Below, in pieces: positions 51,501-57,424 of a stretch of DNA of 64,000 bases (the stretch's first letter is position 1; every line of letters begins with the position of its first letter). The translations under genes and the position numbers were made by a program. The notes below the pieces were generated by a model. The model was not told where the DNA came from. It did not search any database and saw only the letters and a program-made list of their open reading frames with translations. The DNA comes from Labilibaculum sp. (GTDB lineage Bacteria; Bacteroidota; Bacteroidia; Bacteroidales; Marinifilaceae), in assembly GCF_963664555.1 (NCBI RefSeq), contig NZ_OY761461.1, forward strand, positions 124,001 through 188,000, written 5' to 3'.

Positions 51501-52180
51501 CCATCGGTATCTGCTACTTGAATATCATCAGCCAAAGCAACATTTGTATCATCTTCAGTTACACTTGGTGCACTAGGTGCTGTTGCTGTAGGGGTTGCAT
51601 TGGCAGCAACAGATTGGTGCCTAAAAGCATCAACGGCTAAATATCTTAAATTTCCTGTTAGTTCAAATTCTAACTCATCAATTTCTGTTGTGCTAAAAGA
51701 AGTTAGATCAACTTTAGTATATCCATTATTTGTACTAGAAATAATGTTAATATTTGCACTTTCTACAGTTTTTGTAAATTGAGTTGCACCACTTAATTTT
51801 CCGCGAATTATGATTGTTCCTGTATTTGACTTAATTCCTGATCCGTCACCTGGAAAAATCCAAAAATCATAAACATAGAAATTATTTGTCGTTTTGGTAA
51901 TTGCGCCAACAACACCAGCAGAACTCAAAAAACTACCATAATTATCCACATAATCGTCATCAGTAGCAATACCTGTATATCCATAGATTGGTCCATGTTC
52001 AATATCAAATTTTCCTCCCGTCAAATTATAAGTAACTCCAGAATTTGAAAAAAAAGTAGCACCTGGTGTTTCGTCACTAAAATGCTCAGTAACCTGTCCA
52101 TCAACAGTAAAAACACTAAACATCACAAAGCAAATGACTATTATGCTTTTCAATTTCGAAAAGTAATTTAAAATACACAT
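45593..52180 (-). CDS. Giant T9SS-secreted cadherin/Calx-beta adhesin
   Basis: 2195 aa, very likely a surface adhesin or matrix protein. Signal peptide 1-29. Residues 30-195 form a unique domain with a beta-sandwich look. Cadherin/CSPG-like repeats span ~200-580, and a Calx-beta domain lies at ~585-680 (LDEDNETVIIDISS). About 13 cadherin-like repeats of ~100 aa follow, with Ca-binding DxND/DVND linkers and the recurring SGIDYETTTSYTYTVTVSDG. A putative Ig-like domain and a type A sorting domain (IYPNPVVHELHIDLS; end SYKIVKQ) finish the protein. The sorting domain implies export through the type IX system and attachment to the cell surface. Repeats 1-3 and 4-6 are copies at the DNA level. Confidence 0.93.
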   Translation of the reverse strand: MCILNYFSKLKSIIVICFVMFSVFTVDGQVTEHFSDETPGATFFSNSGVTYNLTGGKFDIEHGPIYGYTGIATDDDYVDNYGSFLSSAGVVGAITKTTNNFYVYDFWIFPGDGSGIKSNTGTIIIRGKLSGATQFTKTVESANINIISSTNNGYTKVDLTSFSTTEIDELEFELTGNLRYLAVDAFRHQSVAANATPTATAPSAPSVTEDDTNVALADDIQVADTDGDDQTVTFTITGGTLTIGTTGITFGGTGNGNASFTAAGTLAAINTALDAATFTPTPNLSGTNAGTIAFISNDGTDDSSPTSVSFDITAVNDDPSVSGLPTDITVSEDIASNVDLSAATLSDVDAGSNSIVLTIEASAGTLNAGSGGSVTIGGSGTATLSLTGSVANIDTYLNTSSNIKYTSASNVNGSDAATLTLTANDGGYTGSSGGTNVPLGTVNVDITAVNDKPTASSFTTSTIYENTTYAFVTANFGYSDDDGDPLDHVRITAVPANGSLWVDADGSGTINGAESALSNNGTVSKADLDAGKLKYLNTNGTSSIFTFDVSDGTDYSTSTYTATLTVTPEPTVTLSLDPSSSISENAGSTSVKATLSNTFNKTVSVNLLKSGTTSGTDYSLSSTSISITTGNITGTATITGVNDDLDEDNETVIIDISSVTNGTESGTQQVICTLTDDDNTPVVTASQSFSIAENIANSGAVGIVLATDGDAGTSFSSWTETGGTGASIFEINASSGAITVTDNSGIDYETTTSYTYTVTVSDGINTSASETIIINITDINDVDPVVTASQSFSIAENIANSGVVGTVLAADGDVTATIFSSWTETGGTGASIFEINASSGAITVTDNSGIDYETTTSYTYTVTVSDGTNTSASETITINITDVNDVAPIVTASQTFNIDEDASNTTSVGTVLATDGDATATVFSSWTITAGNTNGVFAINSSTGEITVNDANELDYESITSYSLSITVSDGVNTSAAETVTVNVNAINDNTPVVTASQSFSIAENIANSGAVGTVLATDGDAGTSFSSWTETGGTGASIFEINASSGAITVTDNSGIDYETTTSYTYTVTVSDGINTSASETIIINITDINDVDPVVTASQSFSIAENIANSGVVGTVLAADGDVTATIFSSWTETGGTGASIFEINASSGAITVTDNSGIDYETTTSYTYTVTVSDGTNTSASETITINITDVNDVAPIVTASQTFNIDEDASNTTSVGTVLATDGDATATVFSSWTITAGNTNGVFAINSSTGEITVNDANELDYESITSYSLSITVSDGVNTSVTETVTVDVNDINDEIPVFTSASTINIDENTTDVITLTATDGDVGTTFTFNKIGGADQALFTINSSTGALAFTSAPDYETPLDINADNDYIVQVSVSDGLNSSTQTITVSVDNVTGITITSNGGGATAGISIPENSTSIAAVTSVNEGVAVPSYSLVGGADQAKFNIHPTSGVLTLLSAPDYESAQDAGGNNSYEVIVRVTGDGGATDDQTITVTITDVNDITPVITATQSFSIAENTANSGAVGTVLATDGDAGTSFSAWTETGGTGASIFEINASSGAITVTDNSGIDYETTTSYTYTVTVSDGTNTSVSETITINITDVNDVTPVVTATQSFSIAENTANSGAVGTVLATDGDAGTSFSAWTETGGTGASIFEINASSGAITVTDNSGIDYETTTSYTYTVTVSDGINTSTAETITINITDVNDVTPVVTATQSFSIAENTADSGAVGTVLATDGDAGTSFSAWTETGGTGASIFEINASSGAITVTDNSGIDYETTTSYTYTVTVSDGINTSAAETITINITDVNDVAPIVTASQTFYIDEDASNTTSVGTVLATDSDATATTFSSWTITAGNTDGIFAVNSTTGEITVTDNTNLDYETTTSYSLTVTVSDGTHTSSEEIVIININDSNENAPTAIQLSNTTIAENSAIGTEVGILTASDADIDETFTFNLAENEYFELDGDRIVSKEIFNYEDYISYSLKVTVTDQGGLSYNDRFTINIENKNEAPRFISEPFVDAVLNESYVYMIEYQDVDAEGCVVTAFEKPSWLNLDDNGDGTATLYGLPTEAGTFNVILEAWDNEYLARQEFKIIVETVTGIEDVLTAPIVHIYPNPVVHELHIDLSDFRNDETTISLFSMTGSLIFKEEHKNIGGEVRIIKSVEQLRSGAYFLLIESEGYRKSYKIVKQ
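46732..47658. repeat. Three tandem 309-bp units in the adhesin gene
   Basis: Units 46732-47040, 47041-47349 and 47350-47658, each encoding one 103-aa cadherin-like repeat. They are nearly identical in DNA, differing by scattered substitutions, most in the last third of each repeat. The exact 309-bp period keeps the reading frame. Confidence 0.9.
48322..49210. repeat. First copy of an 889-bp duplication in the adhesin gene
   Basis: Encodes three cadherin-like repeats. The same 889 bp recur at 49255-50143, offset by exactly 933 bp (311 codons). By my reading the copies differ at one base only (G49140 versus A50073). Confidence 0.88.
49255..50143. repeat. Second copy of the 889-bp duplication
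   Basis: Matches 48322-49210 except A50073, which gives Ile instead of Thr/Val context in the first repeat (GAVGIVLATD versus GAVGTVLATD). The 44 bp between the copies diverge. Confidence 0.88.
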
Positions 52181-52198
52181 AACTTTATATTTAAGATC

Positions 52199-52213
52199 AA
52201 TTAGTAACTAATT
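52199..52213. promoter_or_regulatory. Inverted repeat in the divergent promoter region
   Basis: AATTAGT-A-ACTAATT, 7-bp arms, lies in the 67-bp gap between the leftward adhesin gene and the rightward methyltransferase gene. It could be a shared operator. It is short and AT-rich, so chance is possible. Confidence 0.3.
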
Positions 52214-52247
52214 TTTATTTTATTTACAGAATAATAACTGAAACATT

Positions 52248-53270
52248 ATGAATGATTTAAGCGAAAACTTTTTTACTGGTCTCTTACAAGAGACAAAAAC
52301 AATTAATATTGTTAAGCAATTAGAGTCTCTAAACAAATTCTTAAAAAACAACATACAAGTAGATAATAATGAAAATGACATTTCTTATAATCCGATCTAT
52401 CTATCAAACGGAGTAGCTGTTTCTCCTGAAATTGCAGTACACTGCTTTCAGGATTACATACGAACTCATCGCTTTATGCTTGCACTTTATAGAGCTGTTC
52501 AGGAAAAACTGGAACAATTTCCCAAACGCAAAATCAAAATATTATATGCTGGTTGCGGACCTTATTGCCCATTAATTCTTCCGTTATTATACCTTTTTAA
52601 TAGTACCAATATTGAAATAGATGTTATCGAGATTAATCCTTATTCATTAAAATCTGCCAAACAAATAATCTCCTTTATTGGTAAAAATCAGTATATAAAA
52701 AAAATACTATGCATTGATGCCACGCAATACAAACCCGAAAAAGAAGATCGTTTCGATATTATTATTTCAGAAACTATGGACAAAGCATTAGAAATAGAGC
52801 CTCAAGTTTCAATATTTCTTAATCTATTTTCGTATTTAAAAAAAGAGGGCATTCTTATTCCAGAAAAAGTTACAGTAGACTTATATGCAACAGATATAAG
52901 AAAAGAGAAAAGCAGCGATTATGAATTCTATTTAGACACTTCAACCACCAAAAGCAACCAAATTCAAAGAACGTTTATTAAAAATATTATTACACTTGAC
53001 AAATCATTTCTCAAACTTCAACACTCAAAAAAAAATCAAGAAAACATTTATTTAACTTCACTTAAAATATCAGATCTTGCAACTGAAAATATTGACCTCT
53101 TATACATTACCAGCTTAAAAATTTATAAATCTATCATATTAAGCGAAGACGAGTCGTTATTAACTCTAAAAGTATACGCCTTAACCCTAACAGATAAAAT
53201 CATCAACTCTCAAGTAGAATTTTCTTACCGTTTAAACAATGATCCTCGCATAATAAAAAAGATTGTCTGA
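52248..53270 (+). CDS. PRMT-like class I methyltransferase
   Basis: 340 aa. The SAM-binding motif I is ILYAGCGPYCPLILPLL (98-114) and the acidic end of strand 2 is VIEINP (Glu128). IIISETMDKALEIEP (171-185) resembles the double-E loop of protein arginine methyltransferases, followed by the LKKEGILIPEKVTV strand that in PRMTs reads GGxxxP. The later THW loop of true PRMTs is not recognisable and the C-terminal ~125 residues are unfamiliar. It may therefore methylate a protein or another acceptor. It is divergent from the adhesin gene and sits in the accessory island. No signal peptide. Confidence 0.7.
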   Translation: MNDLSENFFTGLLQETKTINIVKQLESLNKFLKNNIQVDNNENDISYNPIYLSNGVAVSPEIAVHCFQDYIRTHRFMLALYRAVQEKLEQFPKRKIKILYAGCGPYCPLILPLLYLFNSTNIEIDVIEINPYSLKSAKQIISFIGKNQYIKKILCIDATQYKPEKEDRFDIIISETMDKALEIEPQVSIFLNLFSYLKKEGILIPEKVTVDLYATDIRKEKSSDYEFYLDTSTTKSNQIQRTFIKNIITLDKSFLKLQHSKKNQENIYLTSLKISDLATENIDLLYITSLKIYKSIILSEDESLLTLKVYALTLTDKIINSQVEFSYRLNNDPRIIKKIV

Positions 53271-53278
53271 ATCTTTCA

Positions 53279-54439
53279 TCAAATACACAAATACGGATTC
53301 TGCCAGCCACTCACATTCTCCTTATGAATTTTTTCGTATGCTTCGTTACTGTATTCCAAAGCTCTGCCCTGATCAATAACAATTTTCGTTACTTGATTAT
53401 TTGCAAAACCAATTTTTTCAATATCGATTAATGGAGTGGCATATTCTGAATTCAGGAAAAAAGAGCGTTTGCCCCTTGGTCCCTCAATAGTTTCTGTTTT
53501 GAGTCGTTTTTTAATTTCTGGCCAATTCTTTTTTTGGAACTCGGGAATTAATCGTTCAAAAACCAAACCCGTTTCATAACCTAAAAGAGTGTAAAAATCG
53601 GGCTTTTGACCAGCAAACTGGTTAACTTTATGTTTGAACTCCATATTGGCTTTATCTTTTGAATGATAATTCCACATAGAGGCAGAGTATAAATTTAGAT
53701 CAAGATTACTTACTTGATTTAAAACATCATCTGACGACATGTGTGCACTTACTACAAGTGGAATTTTATTATTTAATCCTGATTTACAATATTCATAGTA
53801 AAATTCTAATGCTTCGCTACCGCAAAATAGAGAATGAATATAAGTTGGTTGCGTTTTTTTTATTTCATCGAACAGACCTTCTATCTGACCTTTCAACTGA
53901 GAAGCTCCAGGCTGATATTTCAGAATATACATATCCATGTTTGAAGCTCCAGCCATAATAGCTCCTTGTCTAAAGGCAGACTGCAAATGGTATCCTCCAT
54001 CGTAAATTGGCATAATAACAGCTCCTTTTTCTCCATATTTTTGATGAGCCCAATAACCTAAAGAAAACTGCGATTGCCACATCTGAAAACTATTATTAAA
54101 AACACTATCGGATATATGATGCGTGTAAGGGATGTACTCTCCTACATCAAAAAAAAGTCCAAGTTTTTGCCTGTTTTCAATACTCGGTATTACAGATGGT
54201 AAAACTTTATAACTTACAAAGCCAGAAACAATATCAACCCGATTGAAATTCAACAATTTATTTACGGCTTCTGTTGTTGCTTTATCTCCACCCTGACCAA
54301 CATATTCAGGAAATATTTGAAAAAGCTGATGGTACTTCTCTGGAACAGCAGAATAAAATCCACTAACTAAACTAGGTACCATGTCGGGATAAATTGAAGA
54401 GTATGGTGCAAGAAATCCAATTTTAATATTTTGATTCAT
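53279..54439 (-). CDS. Cytosolic type I periplasmic-binding-fold protein (Peripla_BP_6-like)
   Basis: 386 aa from the ATG at 54439, where IKIGFLAPYSSIYPDM opens as the mature part of a Leu/Ile/Val-binding protein does. An upstream TTG would add nine non-signal residues. Two lobes are recognisable: VDIVSGFVSYKVLPSVIP in the first, and AVIMPIYDGGYHLQSAFRQG and IPLVVSAHMSSDDVL in the second. No signal peptide, lipobox or ABC transporter genes are present, so it is probably not an import receptor; an AmiC-like sensor is possible. It converges with the methyltransferase gene (8-bp gap) and follows the tail-collar gene. Confidence 0.75.
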   Translation of the reverse strand: MNQNIKIGFLAPYSSIYPDMVPSLVSGFYSAVPEKYHQLFQIFPEYVGQGGDKATTEAVNKLLNFNRVDIVSGFVSYKVLPSVIPSIENRQKLGLFFDVGEYIPYTHHISDSVFNNSFQMWQSQFSLGYWAHQKYGEKGAVIMPIYDGGYHLQSAFRQGAIMAGASNMDMYILKYQPGASQLKGQIEGLFDEIKKTQPTYIHSLFCGSEALEFYYEYCKSGLNNKIPLVVSAHMSSDDVLNQVSNLDLNLYSASMWNYHSKDKANMEFKHKVNQFAGQKPDFYTLLGYETGLVFERLIPEFQKKNWPEIKKRLKTETIEGPRGKRSFFLNSEYATPLIDIEKIGFANNQVTKIVIDQGRALEYSNEAYEKIHKENVSGWQNPYLCI

Positions 54440-54454
54440 AGACACATGGTAAAA

Positions 54455-54520
54455 AGAGAGTGTCAATTAAGCTAATCTTGAGAATTCTTATACAGAAGTC
54501 CGACTCAAAAGACACTCTCT
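54455..54520 (-). terminator. Long hairpin between tail-collar and binding-protein genes
   Basis: 10-bp perfect arms AGAGAGTGTC / GACACTCTCT enclosing 46 nt, with U-rich exit on the minus strand. It may terminate the tail-collar transcript, or attenuate it before the next gene, which starts only 15 bp later. Confidence 0.6.
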
Positions 54521-54528
54521 GTAATTAA

Positions 54529-55116
54529 CTAAGGACGTTGAGGATAAACACCGTCCATACAAATAATATAATTAACAGTAGTAAAAGGTTGACGATTCTC
54601 AACATACTGATCACCACCTGTATCAGAAACTAACACATCTCCACCTGTAGAATAAACACCGTTAAGTTCAACAGTTGGACTTTCTGTATTATAAATCTTA
54701 TTTGCGAGCTCTCTACCTGCACTTGCTCCTGCTAAAGTTGTAGCATTATTTGCACCAGGAGTACTTTCTGTTCCACCTAAAGCACTAGCCATAAATCCGA
54801 TCTCTAAACCACTAATAGTAGCCTCATGATTATGACTTGGCATCTGTGCTTCATTTAAAATTATTCTTTCGAAACCATACCTCATGCCAAGTTGATACGA
54901 TGAAAGACCTGGTCCTACTCCTGCACCAACAGGAACTCTCCCTCTAAAATCAGGCAAACCAAAATCATTTCTTCCATCACCACCATAATTTGCACCAATT
55001 AATGAATAAAGAGAAGGGTTTTGACTTACGGGAATTAATTGTCCCCAACAATAAGACCAATACTTTGGAGCCCAACTAACAGGCCACAATCCAATAAATG
55101 CTAAAAATGCGTCCAT
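54529..55116 (-). CDS. Phage tail collar domain protein (Mdp/microcystin-dependent type)
   Basis: 195 aa. The motif set is complete: WSYCWGQLIPVSQNPSLYSL, the YGGDGRNDFGLPDFRGRVPV segment, AQMPSHNHEA with the collar His pair, and the terminal FTTVNYIICMDGVYPQRP. Such proteins resemble tail-fibre tips and occur as chromosomal genes in Bacteroidetes and cyanobacteria, usually without a phage. Here no capsid, sheath, baseplate or integrase gene is near. No signal peptide, so export would need another route. It is in the accessory island beside the giant adhesin. Confidence 0.9.
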   Translation of the reverse strand: MDAFLAFIGLWPVSWAPKYWSYCWGQLIPVSQNPSLYSLIGANYGGDGRNDFGLPDFRGRVPVGAGVGPGLSSYQLGMRYGFERIILNEAQMPSHNHEATISGLEIGFMASALGGTESTPGANNATTLAGASAGRELANKIYNTESPTVELNGVYSTGGDVLVSDTGGDQYVENRQPFTTVNYIICMDGVYPQRP

Positions 55117-55332
55117 AACTAAAGTTTTTTAAATAATTGAAAAGAATATTTATTTGACAAAACATTCATATACTACTACGAATATACCTTAATTGTCTAT
55201 TAATAATAAAAATATTATCGTGAAAAATTTCACATAACTCATTATATTTTTAGCGATCAATAGAATTCAAATTTTAACAGCAATTTTTCTGTGAACAAAT
55301 AATATTGGCATTCACATGTAAAAAAAAAAAAA

Positions 55333-55361
55333 GCCAAAGTTATCGCTATGATTACTTTGGC
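55333..55361 (-). terminator. Terminator of the dtd-mazG operon
   Basis: Stem GCCAAAGT / ACTTTGGC extended past one mismatch by three pairs, loop GCTAT, followed on the minus strand by U12. Stem base identical to the terminator at 45538-45568. Confidence 0.85.
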
Positions 55362-55395
55362 CTTAGTGTAAAAAACATCTGCTTAATTACTGTTC

Positions 55396-55731
55396 TCAGA
55401 GTTTCTCATTATTTTTATGCCGGTACATATCCCGCTCCGTTTTCTTCTCAAGATTCTTCTGGAAAGCTTCGTTTAAATCGACTCCTGTTTGATTTGCCAG
55501 GCACATTAAAACCCAAAGAACATCAGCCATTTCATCTGCTAAATCAACTTCCTTATCGCTTTCTTTGAAAGATTGCTCTCCATATTTTCTGGAGATAATT
55601 CGAGCCACCTCTCCTACCTCTTCGGTCAAAATAGCCATGTTGGTCAATTCATTAAAATAACGAACTCCATACTTTTTGATCCATTGATCAACTTTCTCCT
55701 GGGCTTCCTTAATTCCTATCTGATTCATCAT
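55396..55731 (-). CDS. MazG-type nucleotide pyrophosphohydrolase
   Basis: 111 aa, all-alpha NTP pyrophosphatase. The metal-binding EExxE...ExxD pattern is visible as ILTEEVGEVARIISRKYGEQ and KEVDLADEMADVLWVL. It hydrolyses dNTPs or NTPs to monophosphates, probably non-canonical ones. It abuts dtd with no intergenic base, so the two are co-translated. Right edge of the accessory island. Confidence 0.92.
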   Translation of the reverse strand: MMNQIGIKEAQEKVDQWIKKYGVRYFNELTNMAILTEEVGEVARIISRKYGEQSFKESDKEVDLADEMADVLWVLMCLANQTGVDLNEAFQKNLEKKTERDMYRHKNNEKL

Positions 55732-56184
55732 CTATTCCTTGTTTTTAGTATCCATTACAATGGTAACCGGACCATCGTTAACCAATGAGACCTGCATTTC
55801 GGCACCAAACTTTCCTGTTTCCACCTTCTTTCCGGATGCTTTCTCCAAACGAGCAACAAAATTCTCGTACAGAGGTACTGAAATATCAGGTTTTGCAGCT
55901 GTAATATAAGATGGTCTGTTCCCCTTTTTAGTTTTTGCATGCAAAGTAAACTGACTGATTACCAAAATATTTCCATCCACTTCAAGTAAAGATTTATTCA
56001 TTACTCCTTCCTCATCGTCAAAAATTCGAAGATGACAAATTTTTTTACTCAACCATTCCGAATCCTCTTCAGTATCAGCATTCTCTATTCCCACCAACAC
56101 CAGCAATCCTTTCGACATCTGCCCGATTATTTCAGAATCTACACTCACTGAAGCTTGAGTAACCCGCTGAACCACAACCCGCAT
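55732..56184 (-). CDS. dtd: D-aminoacyl-tRNA deacylase
   Basis: 150 aa. It removes D-amino acids (and Gly from tRNA-Ala) from mischarged tRNA. The two signature loops are present: ILVISQFTLHAKTKKGNRPS with the SQxT motif, and the VNDGPVTIVMDT end with the Gly-Pro motif. Normal length. First gene of the dtd-mazG pair, with a -7 box at 56225-56232. Confidence 0.96.
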   Translation of the reverse strand: MRVVVQRVTQASVSVDSEIIGQMSKGLLVLVGIENADTEEDSEWLSKKICHLRIFDDEEGVMNKSLLEVDGNILVISQFTLHAKTKKGNRPSYITAAKPDISVPLYENFVARLEKASGKKVETGKFGAEMQVSLVNDGPVTIVMDTKNKE

Positions 56185-56224
56185 ATCAATATATTTATTA
56201 AATGTTACAATTAATTGTTCCTCT

Positions 56225-56232
56225 CAAATATA
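56225..56232 (-). promoter_or_regulatory. -7 box upstream of dtd
   Basis: Minus strand TATATTTG matches TAnnTTTG, 40 nt before the dtd ATG, in the divergent gap with lplA. Confidence 0.45.
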
Positions 56233-56370
56233 ACACATCATATTCATGTAAAAAAGATATTGCCAAAACCGTTTTTCCAGACTTGTACCTTATTAAAATT
56301 GATTCTAAATTAAGATATTTCCCAATTAATACTGATATTTGTAATCCGTTACAAAAAAAAAAAGTAAAGC

Positions 56371-57354
56371 ATGTTGTATTTCATCAGTTCATCTACCAAC
56401 CCCGTTTTTAACATTGCCTGCGAAGAGTATTTGCTAAAAAACCATGAAGATGATTTTTTCTTCTTGTATACCAATACTCCTGCATTAATTGTAGGAAAAC
56501 ATCAAAATACCCTGGCTGAAATCAATCTCGACAAAGCTGAACAGGAAAATATACCTGTTATTAGAAGAATGTCAGGTGGAGGAACCGTTTTTCACGACGA
56601 AGGAAATCTAAATTATTGCTTTATCAAGAGTGGAGAAAAAAGTAAATTGGTTGATTTTCAAAAATACAGTCAGCCGATTATCGATACTCTTCAAAAGCTG
56701 CACGTAAACGCTAAATTTGAAGGAAAAAGCGATTTAACGATCGATGGAAAGAAATTTTCAGGGAATGCTTCACACATTTTTAAGAACAAGCTTATGCAAC
56801 ATGGCACAATGCTATTTTCAAGCGATTTAAATCGCTTAAATCAGCTGTTAAAGGTAAATCCTCTCAAGTTCAAAGATCGGGGTATAAGATCCATTAGAAG
56901 TAAGGTAACGAACATCTCTGAATATCTTTCCAACTCCATGAGTATCGACAACTTTGCTCAATTAATATTAACGGATTTGACAACGAAATTTCCAGATGCT
57001 AAGGAATTTGAACTATCGGCAATTGATATTGAAAAGATAGAAGCTTTAATGGCAGAGAAATATAATAACTGGGAATGGAATTATGGCTACTCTCCCAATT
57101 ATACATTCGAGAAACTATCCAATTTCTCAGAAGGATCAATTCTAGAGATAAGTATTAAGGTAGAGAAAGGAATTATTAGAAACCTTGAGTTATTTGGGAA
57201 TTGCCTTGTTGAAAATCAAAATTCCAGCTTTGAATCTATATTAATTGGTAACTATCACGATAAAAACACTATTGCCAAGATACTTAAAGAACTCAATCTA
57301 AATTTATTCTTTATCAAACTTACAGAGAATGAGATTTTATCAGCTCTTTTTTAA
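56371..57354 (+). CDS. lplA: Lipoate-protein ligase A
   Basis: 327 aa. It activates lipoate with ATP and attaches it to E2 or H proteins. The core is seen as YTNTPALIVGKHQNTLAEIN, RRMSGGGTVFHDEGNLNYCF and FSGNASHIFKNKLMQHGTML, with the conserved His and Lys of the lipoyl pocket. The C-terminal accessory domain is present (WNYGYSPNYTFEK). It is the one rightward gene inside a leftward housekeeping run and has no visible terminator. Confidence 0.94.
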   Translation: MLYFISSSTNPVFNIACEEYLLKNHEDDFFFLYTNTPALIVGKHQNTLAEINLDKAEQENIPVIRRMSGGGTVFHDEGNLNYCFIKSGEKSKLVDFQKYSQPIIDTLQKLHVNAKFEGKSDLTIDGKKFSGNASHIFKNKLMQHGTMLFSSDLNRLNQLLKVNPLKFKDRGIRSIRSKVTNISEYLSNSMSIDNFAQLILTDLTTKFPDAKEFELSAIDIEKIEALMAEKYNNWEWNYGYSPNYTFEKLSNFSEGSILEISIKVEKGIIRNLELFGNCLVENQNSSFESILIGNYHDKNTIAKILKELNLNLFFIKLTENEILSALF

Positions 57355-57424
57355 AAACACTATTTCTGGGAAATCCAAAAACACAAACAAATTAAATCTA
57401 TACAAACACCTCAATTATATACAC

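Noticed and set aside
46860..51521. Open frames of 72-155 codons on the plus strand opposite the adhesin gene
   Set aside because: They recur with the repeat period, have biased composition, and mirror the adhesin codons. They are shadows, not genes.
54529..55116. Prophage remnant or contractile injection system
   Set aside because: Only a collar-domain gene is present; no sheath, baseplate, capsid, lysis or integrase genes lie within the window.
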